Below, piece after piece: positions 1 to 5,726 of a stretch of 11,274 bases of DNA (positions within the stretch are counted from its first letter, which is position 1; every line of letters starts with the position of its first letter). The DNA is taken from positions 1 through 11,274 of the forward strand of contig JAGVOR010000121.1 in the NCBI GenBank assembly GCA_020052635.1, given 5' to 3'. Below the pieces are notes generated by a model that saw only the letters and a program-made list of their open reading frames with translations, did not search any database and was not told the origin of the DNA. The position numbers and the translations under genes are program-made. Source of the DNA: Candidatus Omnitrophota bacterium. Lineage in GTDB: Bacteria > Omnitrophota > Gorgyraeia > Gygaellales > Profunditerraquicolaceae.

Positions 1-2
1 AT

Positions 3-77
3 ATATTGATTAAGCTGATGTCGATGGTTTCGATTGTTTTTGCCTCATTTATCATCAGAAATGCGTTTTTGAAGTAA
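3..77 (+). CDS. C-terminal end of an unidentified gene (cut by window start)
   Basis: Frame 3 is open from the first base to a TAA at 75-77, giving 24 residues. They are strongly hydrophobic, with a run like MSMVSIVFASFII followed by RNAFLK, so the protein may end in a membrane helix with a short basic tail. No family can be named from so little. The reading as a real gene end rests on the intrinsic terminator that begins about 25 bases after the stop. The frame could be open by chance, since it is only 24 codons long. Confidence 0.4.
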   Translation: MLIKLMSMVSIVFASFIIRNAFLK

Positions 78-102
78 TCCGATCCGGTTAATCGAAAAAA
101 AA

Positions 103-146
103 GGGGGGGCGTTTTCTCCGCAGGGATGAAAATGCCCCCTTTCTTT
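103..146 (+). terminator. Strong intrinsic terminator, possibly bidirectional
   Basis: The left arm 105-116 pairs with the right arm 128-139 in a 12-bp stem with one G-T pair and an 11-base loop. Two more G-T pairs and A-T pairs extend it outward. A run of eight A lies just before the stem (95-102) and a T-rich run (140-146) just after, so the structure could stop transcription in either direction. It separates the preceding gene end from the sigma factor gene. Confidence 0.85.
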
Positions 147-159
147 ATGCTGATTTTTA

Positions 160-188
160 TTTATTTTCGCTTCTTTTGGTACTATAAT
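160..188 (+). promoter_or_regulatory. Probable promoter of the sigma/anti-sigma/CHAT genes
   Basis: A perfect TATAAT lies at 183-188. A 17-base spacer puts the -35 region at 160-165 (TTTATT), which is a weak match. Transcription would begin about 195-196, right at the ATG of the sigma gene, and no SD-like purine run precedes that ATG. The mRNA may therefore be leaderless. The -10 match is clear, but its use is inferred. Confidence 0.55.
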
Positions 189-195
189 ATCCTTG

Positions 196-795
196 ATGAA
201 TGATCGGGAGCTCCTTCAAAGCTGCCTAAAAGGTAATAAACAGGCCTGGGCTGAATTCATTTCACGCTACACCCGCCTAATCTATAACTATATTTATAGT
301 GTTTTATCAATTAAAGGCCGCAGTGCCTCCTCCGATCAGGCTCAGGATATCTTCCAGGAGCTATTTACCTGTTTAATAAAAGATAACTGTAAGAAATTGG
401 CTACTTATCGCGGTAAAAATGGTTGTACTTTAGCCAGCTGGTTAAGGCAGGTGACGATTAATTTTACCATTGATTATTTACGTAAGTTTAAGCCGGCAGT
501 ATCGATGGATGCCCAAAATGAGGAAGGGTTTAGCTTGGCCGCTGTCCTGCCTGATCTTTCAGCGGGAGCCAAGGAATTTGTGGCCCGAGAGGATAATCGT
601 AAGGCCCTTCGGGAGTGTATTGATGGTTTGGAATTGGAAGAGCAGTATTTTCTGGAGTTATTTTTGAACCAGGAGTTGGTTTTGGATGAGATTAAAGAAC
701 ACCTTAAACTCAGCCGCGGGGCGGTGGATATGCGTAAAAGCAGAATATTAGAGAAACTGCAGGATTGCTTTAAAAAGAAAGGTTTTTTGGGTTAG
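196..795 (+). CDS. ECF-type RNA polymerase sigma factor
   Basis: This 199-residue protein directs RNA polymerase core enzyme to a specific promoter set. Sigma region 2 spans about residues 5-98, with the core-binding helix around DIFQELF (51-57) and the -10-reading part around ASWLRQVTINFTIDYLRK (80-97). A linker follows at about 100-135. Region 4, with its helix-turn-helix, covers about 138-190 (EIKEHLKLSRGAVDMRKSR). The length is normal for ECF (extracytoplasmic function) sigma factors, and regions 1.2 and 3 are absent. I chose ATG 196 over the in-frame TTG at 193 because it lies at the predicted transcript start. The next gene encodes a zinc-finger anti-sigma-like protein, as usual for ECF sigma factors. 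The exact ECF group and the regulon cannot be told from sequence reading. Confidence 0.88.
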   Translation: MNDRELLQSCLKGNKQAWAEFISRYTRLIYNYIYSVLSIKGRSASSDQAQDIFQELFTCLIKDNCKKLATYRGKNGCTLASWLRQVTINFTIDYLRKFKPAVSMDAQNEEGFSLAAVLPDLSAGAKEFVAREDNRKALRECIDGLELEEQYFLELFLNQELVLDEIKEHLKLSRGAVDMRKSRILEKLQDCFKKKGFLG

Positions 796-840
796 ATTTT
801 ACAAGCAGCTACGTCTATTAAGCTTAGAGTAAGGAGAGGG

Positions 841-1545
841 ATGACTAACTATCTTGAGCAAATTACCAAAATTATTTATCGTGAATGGAAGGCGGCTAAA
901 CGCTTTGCAGGCCAAGAGCATCCCAGTGAAGAGGAGTTGGTTTGCCTGCTTGAGAATACTCTTAAGCCCGCTGATAAGCGTTTGGTGCAAAAGCACCTGC
1001 TTAAATGCGATCTATGCGCCGAATATCTGGCTACTCAGCTTAAGATCCAGCCGCACTTAAGCCTGGATTTACCTGCAGGGCTGCTTGAGCAGGTTGAAAG
1101 ATTAGTCAATGAGGGTGCCCGGGAAAATTTACTGGAGATTTGCCTTAAACTTAAGGAAAAAGCCCTGGAAATTATTCAGACTACCGGGGATGTGCTTTTT
1201 GGCCAGGAGCTGGTTCCGGCGCCGGTATTGCGCAGCCGCAAGATCAGCGAGTTTAAGGAAGAAATCAGTATTTTAAAAGATCTGCAAAAGATCCGGGTAT
1301 TGGCTAAAATTCAAAATAAAACTACCCAGAGTTTCAATCTGACGATTACCGTGACGGATAAGCAGGCGAAAAAGGCTGATAAAAGCTTGCGGGTTACTTT
1401 AATTAAGGATGGATTAGAGCTGGAATCCTATGTTAATGAATCCGGCAGCAGTTTCTTTGAAAATATCCAGCCGGGTAATTATTCGGTAGAGGTTAGCCGC
1501 CAGGAGGAAAGAGTCGCGGTAATTGATCTGCAGGTTAAGGTCTAA
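841..1545 (+). CDS. Soluble zinc-finger anti-sigma-like protein with C-terminal beta-sandwich tail
   Basis: A 234-residue protein starting at ATG 841 behind an AGGAG site (832-836). Residues 27-63 match the zf-HC2/anti-sigma zinc-binding pattern: His27, a helix, then His52-x3-Cys56-x2-Cys59. Residues about 93-120 form an amphipathic helix. Residues about 150-234 look like beta strands ending in a turn such as FFENIQPGNYSVEV, typical of small carboxypeptidase-regulatory or Ig-like sandwiches. No membrane segment or signal peptide is visible, so it should be cytoplasmic, unlike many membrane-anchored anti-sigma factors. It sits 45 bases after the sigma gene and 4 bases before the CHAT protease gene. 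The likely role is to hold the sigma factor inactive and perhaps to be a target of the protease. The zinc motif is clear; the role of the tail is unknown. Confidence 0.75.
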   Translation: MTNYLEQITKIIYREWKAAKRFAGQEHPSEEELVCLLENTLKPADKRLVQKHLLKCDLCAEYLATQLKIQPHLSLDLPAGLLEQVERLVNEGARENLLEICLKLKEKALEIIQTTGDVLFGQELVPAPVLRSRKISEFKEEISILKDLQKIRVLAKIQNKTTQSFNLTITVTDKQAKKADKSLRVTLIKDGLELESYVNESGSSFFENIQPGNYSVEVSRQEERVAVIDLQVKV

Positions 1546-1549
1546 ATTT

Positions 1550-3745
1550 ATGCAACTGCCCGATGCGCTGATTTTGGAGGTATTTAAGCAGGAAGATTCA
1601 CTTAGAATAGGCTTATTCCAGCAAAGTCAATCTGCCCCCACTTTACGGCATTACAGCCAGGTGGGGGTTTCTTTTGAGGAACTTAAGCAATTAAGTTTGG
1701 AGATGGTCGCTGTTTTAAACCGCTCGGCTAAAGATCACTCCGCTAAGCTCCAGCAGCTAAAAAGCCTGCAAAAAACCGGCCAATTATTCTGGGATCATCT
1801 GTTTAACCGTTCGATCAAGGCCAGGCTTAAAGAGAGCCCGCCTTGCGGATTAATTCTTTTTTTAGATGAAGAGTTGATCCAGCTCCCCTGGGAATTAATT
1901 TTTGACGGGGCAGATTTCCTTGCTTTGAAATTCAGTTTAGGCAGGCTCGTGCGCAGCAAGGGAGAGGAAGCTTCATTACAATACCGTGATTTAACAGATA
2001 GCTTAAAAATGCTGATATTGGCTAATCCTAGCGGTGACCTAAAATCCGCTTATCTGGAAGGTTTAAATATTAAAAACCAGTTTATTCATAAGACCAAAAA
2101 AGTCCACGTTGATTTTAAGTCTACCCAGATCAATAAACAATATGTGAAGAAAAATATCGCCGACTATGATATTGTGCATTTCGCAGGCCACTGTGAATTC
2201 GATAAGCTTGAGCCTAAAGCAAGCGGTTGGGTCTTAAGTGACGGCGTCTTTAAGGCCGAGGATATATTGAAGATGGGGCAAAGCTACAGCCTGCCGGTTT
2301 TAGTATTTTCTAACGGTTGCTATTCGGCCAAGCTTGATCCGGCTTTGATTGACGCGCAATATCAGCAGACTAATTACGGAATGGCCTGCGCATTTTTATT
2401 TGCGGGAGTCAGGCATTATATCGGAGCGATCCGGAAGATCGAAGATAATGCAAGCTTGGTTTTTGCGCGCGCATTTTATACCCAGCTTATTTCCGGATCC
2501 AGCGTGGGTGAAGCTTTGCGTTTAGCCAGGTTAAAATTAATTAAAGAGTACGGATTAGCGAGTTTACATTGGGTAAATTATTTGCTTTACGGTGATCCGG
2601 GATTTTTCTTCTTCAAAACCGCGCGCTGTAAAAACGTTATTTCCCAAGCCAGGCTGATTCCCAAGCGGTTAATATTTAAGATCGGCCAGGGGGCAGGCAT
2701 CCTGCTCTTAGCAGCTTTGTTGGCATTTTGGCTGCCCAGGATTAACCCGGCAAAACAATATTTATTTCTGCGGGCTGCTGCTCAATACCGCCAGGGCAAT
2801 AATCAGGCTGCCTTAAAGATCGCAGAGCAGCTAATCAGCAGGGATAAAGACTATTTAGCGGTTTATCCGATCATCGCGGATATCTATCAGCAGCTAGGTG
2901 ATAAACAGCAGGCTTTGAAATATTATGTCGAGTATATGCTCAGAAGCGAAAAACTGCATAATCAAATCCAGCTTATTCAGGCCTATATCAAGCTGGGCTG
3001 GTTCTATCAACTTGATGGGCAGTATGATAAAGCTAAAGATTTGTATGATAAAGCGATGAATTTAAGCCGGCAATTAAATGACCGGCAAGGCCAGGCTTTA
3101 GCCCTCAGGAAGCTGGCGGTCTGGAATATTGACAAAGGGGATTACGATCAGGCTTTGGACCTATTAACTAAGAGTGTAGCGATTAACCTGGATTACCCGG
3201 GAAAATTTGAGAATATGAAGAACTTGGCGAGCGATTATTTCGATATCGGCCTGGTTTTTGCAAATAAGAATGATTATGAAGCAGCCAAGAGCTTTTATGT
3301 TAAAAGCCTGAAATTATTCGAAAGATTGAAACTGACCAATGAATTAAGCGATTGTTATTTTAATATCGGGGAAATTTATTTTTTCCAAAAGCAATATCAA
3401 AGCGCCTTGAGTTATTATTTTAAGGGGTTAAAGCTGGATGAGAAAAATAATAATCAGGTAAATTTAGCCTGCGGCCTGAACATGATCGGAGAGCTCTATT
3501 TGGAGATTGATGATCTAAAGAAAGCCGAAGACTATTTTAAGCAATCTATAGTGTTAGCCAGCCAGATTAATAGCCGCCTGGATCTAGCCAGCGCCAATTA
3601 TAACCTGGGATTACTTTATAAAAGAAGAGGGCGTAAAAATCTGGCAAAGGAGCATTGGCGCAAGGCGCAGGAGATATACCGCAGCACTGACCCTGCCGCG
3701 CATCAGGAAATCCGCAATGAATTATGGGAGCTGGAAAATTTATAA
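1550..3745 (+). CDS. CHAT caspase-like protease, membrane segment and TPR array
   Basis: A 731-residue protein read from ATG 1550, with AAGG at 1537-1540 as ribosome site. A TTG start at 1523 is possible but would overlap the previous gene. Residues about 90-365 form a CHAT (caspase HetF associated with TPRs) domain: LPWELIFDG near the start, the His motif HFAGHC (His214), the Cys motif SNGCYS (Cys257), an AGVRHYIGA segment, and the usual end YGDPGF. Both catalytic residues are present, 43 apart. One membrane helix lies at about 376-396 (GILLLAALLAFWLP), preceded by several Lys/Arg and with no N-terminal signal. This suggests CHAT inside and the C-terminus outside. Residues about 404-725 hold roughly eight tetratricopeptide repeats. 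Placed after a sigma and anti-sigma gene, it is likely a signal-controlled protease. Its substrate is not shown by the sequence. Confidence 0.85.
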   Translation: MQLPDALILEVFKQEDSLRIGLFQQSQSAPTLRHYSQVGVSFEELKQLSLEMVAVLNRSAKDHSAKLQQLKSLQKTGQLFWDHLFNRSIKARLKESPPCGLILFLDEELIQLPWELIFDGADFLALKFSLGRLVRSKGEEASLQYRDLTDSLKMLILANPSGDLKSAYLEGLNIKNQFIHKTKKVHVDFKSTQINKQYVKKNIADYDIVHFAGHCEFDKLEPKASGWVLSDGVFKAEDILKMGQSYSLPVLVFSNGCYSAKLDPALIDAQYQQTNYGMACAFLFAGVRHYIGAIRKIEDNASLVFARAFYTQLISGSSVGEALRLARLKLIKEYGLASLHWVNYLLYGDPGFFFFKTARCKNVISQARLIPKRLIFKIGQGAGILLLAALLAFWLPRINPAKQYLFLRAAAQYRQGNNQAALKIAEQLISRDKDYLAVYPIIADIYQQLGDKQQALKYYVEYMLRSEKLHNQIQLIQAYIKLGWFYQLDGQYDKAKDLYDKAMNLSRQLNDRQGQALALRKLAVWNIDKGDYDQALDLLTKSVAINLDYPGKFENMKNLASDYFDIGLVFANKNDYEAAKSFYVKSLKLFERLKLTNELSDCYFNIGEIYFFQKQYQSALSYYFKGLKLDEKNNNQVNLACGLNMIGELYLEIDDLKKAEDYFKQSIVLASQINSRLDLASANYNLGLLYKRRGRKNLAKEHWRKAQEIYRSTDPAAHQEIRNELWELENL

Positions 3746-3753
3746 AAAAATAC

Positions 3754-3781
3754 TTGACAAACTATTTTTTTTAGTTATACT
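3754..3781 (+). promoter_or_regulatory. Near-consensus sigma-70-type promoter of the sulfur/siroheme operon
   Basis: The -35 box TTGACA (3754-3759) is perfect. After a 16-base spacer comes TATACT (3776-3781), a five-of-six -10 match. Transcription should start about 3788. It begins nine bases after the CHAT gene stop and precedes the Rrf2 regulator. No other clear promoter is seen until about 10900, so it may drive everything to 10880. Confidence 0.85.
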
Positions 3782-3806
3782 CTACTATGTTGATAGAGAT
3801 AGTAGA
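3781..3806 (+). promoter_or_regulatory. Inverted repeat, probable Rrf2 operator
   Basis: TCTACTAT (3781-3788) and ATAGTAGA (3799-3806) are perfect reverse complements separated by 10 bases. The left arm touches the last base of the -10 box and covers the expected transcript start. A dimeric repressor bound here would block the promoter. The adjacent Rrf2-family gene makes autoregulation the simplest reading, but binding is inferred. Confidence 0.65.
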
Positions 3807-3822
3807 CTAAAGGGGGATCAAG

Positions 3823-4263
3823 ATGAAAATTACCTATAAAGGCGACTATGCGTTAAAAGCACTATTGGATTTGGCGCTGCATTATGAAAAAGGACTCTCT
3901 ACGATCAACGATGTAGCCAAGCATATTGATGCCCCGGTAAAGTTTTTAGAGCAAGTATTACTAGGCCTGAAAAAAGGCGGATTTGTGGAAAGTAAGCGTG
4001 GGAATATCGGAGGCTACCAATTAGCTAAAGATCCTTCAGAAATTACCCTGGGGCAGGTTATTCGTTATATTGACGGGCCGATTGAACCAATCGGTTGCGT
4101 GGAAAAAGGTTATTCTAATTGTTCAGATTTACGCCGGTGTATTTTTAAGGGGATATGGCAGAAAGTTGCGTTTGCCACTTCGGATATTATCGATAACATC
4201 ACTTTTGATAAATTGAGGCAGCAAATTAACTCTTCGTCAAAAGTCCTCACTTATTCAATTTAA
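3823..4263 (+). CDS. Rrf2/IscR-family transcription regulator with three cysteines
   Basis: This 146-residue protein opens with MKITYKGDYALKALLDLA, the typical Rrf2 start. A winged helix-turn-helix covers about residues 25-75, with the wing at ESKRGNIGGYQLAKD. Cys92, Cys100 and Cys106 (C-x7-C-x5-C) lie where IscR, NsrR and RirA hold an Fe-S cluster; the spacing differs slightly from IscR. It therefore probably senses iron-sulfur status, redox state or a sulfur metabolite. It has an SD AAGGGGG at 3810-3816. As first gene of a sulfate-reduction and siroheme operon, with an inverted repeat over its own promoter, it most likely controls sulfur assimilation in the manner of CymR-like regulators. 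The family is certain; the ligand is not. Confidence 0.87.
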   Translation: MKITYKGDYALKALLDLALHYEKGLSTINDVAKHIDAPVKFLEQVLLGLKKGGFVESKRGNIGGYQLAKDPSEITLGQVIRYIDGPIEPIGCVEKGYSNCSDLRRCIFKGIWQKVAFATSDIIDNITFDKLRQQINSSSKVLTYSI

Positions 4264-4280
4264 TAACTAAAGGAAATAAA

Positions 4281-4502
4281 GTGGAACATCCAAAAAGGTC
4301 AATCTGTAAATCGTTATCCTGGCGAATATTTAGTTTTATTTTGACGATCGTTATTATTTTTGCATATACCAAGAACATGAAGCAGGCAATTGGAGTGGGG
4401 GCAGGTATTGATATAGTGAAGATGATCCTTTATTATTTCCACGAGCGGTTGTGGAATAAAATCGATTTCGGAAGGCATAAACCACAAGATTATCAGATAT
4501 AG
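4281..4502 (+). CDS. DUF2061 family small membrane protein
   Basis: A 73-residue protein with a GTG start at 4281 and an AAAGGA ribosome site at 4269-4274. The N-terminus (KRSICKSLSWRIFSF) and the later IGVGAGIDIVKMILYYFHERLWNKI match the DUF2061 pattern as I remember it. There are two hydrophobic stretches, at about residues 15-29 and 35-52, so it likely forms a membrane hairpin. Its biochemical function is unknown. It lies between the Rrf2 regulator and APS reductase. DUF2061 genes are also found beside sulfate activation genes in other bacteria, from general knowledge, so a part in sulfate uptake or activation is plausible but unproven. Confidence 0.75.
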   Translation: MEHPKRSICKSLSWRIFSFILTIVIIFAYTKNMKQAIGVGAGIDIVKMILYYFHERLWNKIDFGRHKPQDYQI

Positions 4503-4509
4503 ATAATCT
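4487..4509 (+). repeat. Small AT-rich hairpin ahead of the APS reductase gene
   Basis: AGATTATC (4487-4494) and GATAATCT (4502-4509) are perfect reverse complements with a 7-base loop. The hairpin includes the DUF2061 stop codon and ends five bases before the AAGGAGG ribosome site of the next gene. No T-run follows, so it is not a terminator. It could affect message stability or translation of APS reductase, or be chance. Confidence 0.35.
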
Positions 4510-4528
4510 GAAAAAGGAGGAAGCAGGA

Positions 4529-5239
4529 ATGAGTATTTTGGAGAACCAGAGTGATTTAAAAGAGCTAGTAGAGAAGTTGAATTTTAAGGAGAAGGTGGAG
4601 CGTTCAAAAAAGTTGATTGAAGAGGCATACCAGCGTTATGGTGATTCATTAGTGGTCGCTAATAGTCTGGGCAAGGATTCAGTTGCGGTTTGGGATTTAG
4701 CCAAAAAGGTTAACCCTAAGATCCGCGGGTTTATTGTTACAACCAGGTTTAAGCCTCCGGAAACAGTGGCATTTATGAATCGTGAAGTAAAAAGATACCC
4801 GGAACTTAAGGTTTATCAAAATGACGCGGTAATTGAGCCGGAACTTTATAAAACTCAGCCTGATCTTTGTTGTGATATTTTAAAGGTAGAGCCGGTTAAA
4901 AGGGCGATTGAGGAGATGCAGGTAAAATGCTGGGTCACCGGTTTGCGTTGCACAGAAGGCCGCACTCGGACAGATTTTAAGGAAGTCGAAGAAAGAGACG
5001 AGGGCTTAGTTAAGCTTAATCCTATACTTATCTGGAAAGAAAGAGAGGTTTGGCAGTATCTGGCGATTTATTCCGTACCGGTTAACCAATTATACGCCCA
5101 AGGCTATCGTTCACTGGGTTGCTCACCCTGCACTAAGATCACGAGTGATGATAATGAGAGGGCCGGGCGCTGGATCGGAACGAGTAAGTGCGGGGGAGAA
5201 TGCGGCATACACACGCGGCCTTTGAAAGTGGGCAGCTAA
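4529..5239 (+). CDS. cysH: Assimilatory adenylylsulfate (APS) reductase
   Basis: A 236-residue cytoplasmic enzyme that reduces adenylylsulfate to sulfite, normally with thioredoxin as donor. The nucleotide-binding PP-loop is SLGKDSV (46-52). The paired Cys114-Cys115 and the later Cys198-x2-Cys201 are the four ligands of a [4Fe-4S] cluster. This marks the APS-type enzyme as opposed to the PAPS-type, which lacks these cysteines. The catalytic cysteine is Cys225 in ECGIH near the C-terminus. Length is normal for the bacterial family. ATG 4529 has a full AAGGAGG at 4514-4520. The product, sulfite, is the substrate of the siroheme reductase encoded at the end of the same operon. No ATP sulfurylase gene is in the window to make the APS. 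Confidence 0.93.
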   Translation: MSILENQSDLKELVEKLNFKEKVERSKKLIEEAYQRYGDSLVVANSLGKDSVAVWDLAKKVNPKIRGFIVTTRFKPPETVAFMNREVKRYPELKVYQNDAVIEPELYKTQPDLCCDILKVEPVKRAIEEMQVKCWVTGLRCTEGRTRTDFKEVEERDEGLVKLNPILIWKEREVWQYLAIYSVPVNQLYAQGYRSLGCSPCTKITSDDNERAGRWIGTSKCGGECGIHTRPLKVGS

Positions 5240-5252
5240 GGAGGGTGGTTAT

Positions 5253-5726
5253 TTGGAGTATTATCCGGTAGCGGTGAACGTTAAAGGAGCCCAGGTTTTG
5301 GTCGTTGGTGCTGGGAAGGTTGCTGGGCGCAAGGTTACCGGTTTATTAAAATCTAAAGCCAAGGTTACGGTAATTGCTCCCAAAGTAACGGCGGCTTTAG
5401 AGCGTTTAGCTAAAAAGGGTAAGCTATCCTGGTTAAATCGTAAGGTTAAGAAAAGCGATGTAGCTAAAGCCAGAATTGTGATTGCCGCTACCAACGATAC
5501 TTTAACCAATAAAAAGGTAAGTTCTTGGTCGGTGAGGCGGGGGGTATTGGTTAATATTGTCGATAACTCAACTTTAAGTACCTTTATTTCCCCGGCAGTA
5601 TTTAAGCAGCGGAATGCGGTTATTGCCATAAATTCAAACGGCCGCGATCCTAAACTTTCGCGTGACCTGAAAAATTTTCTTAAGGAGCACTGGGATGAAT
5701 TTTTGTCTTATCGGGCTGGATTATAA
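5253..5726 (+). CDS. cysG: Precorrin-2 dehydrogenase / sirohydrochlorin ferrochelatase (CysG N-domain type)
   Basis: This 157-residue protein catalyses the last siroheme steps: oxidation of precorrin-2 with NAD and, in this family, usually iron insertion. The NAD-binding loop is VVGAGKVAGRK (17-27). Asp104 in VNIVDNST fits the catalytic Asp of the CysG/Met8 family. A family-typical INSNGRDPKLSR segment follows (126-137). It is the dehydrogenase part only; the methyltransferase part of full CysG is encoded separately as cobA at 7295. Length resembles short stand-alone versions such as Bacillus YlnF. The start is a TTG at 5253, supported by AAGGAGG at 5238-5244 that overlaps the cysH stop and by no nearer ATG. 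Its last 32 bases overlap hemA, suggesting coupled translation. Confidence 0.9.
   Translation: MEYYPVAVNVKGAQVLVVGAGKVAGRKVTGLLKSKAKVTVIAPKVTAALERLAKKGKLSWLNRKVKKSDVAKARIVIAATNDTLTNKKVSSWSVRRGVLVNIVDNSTLSTFISPAVFKQRNAVIAINSNGRDPKLSRDLKNFLKEHWDEFLSYRAGL

Noticed and set aside
1..3745. CRISPR array or Cas genes next to the CHAT protease, as in Craspase loci
   Set aside because: No spaced direct repeats and no Cas or gRAMP-like protein are seen. The module has only the CHAT/TPR and sigma theme in common with those loci.
3744..3772. A-run then T-run after the CHAT gene, as a terminator
   Set aside because: AAAAAAATA and its partner TATTTTTTT can pair, but the stem is only A-T and it contains the TTGACA box. 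It is better read as promoter flanks than as an intrinsic terminator.
5261..5629. 122-codon open frame on the minus strand
   Set aside because: It is antisense to the precorrin-2 dehydrogenase gene and consists of low-complexity Thr/Ala/Leu-rich sequence typical of a shadow frame.
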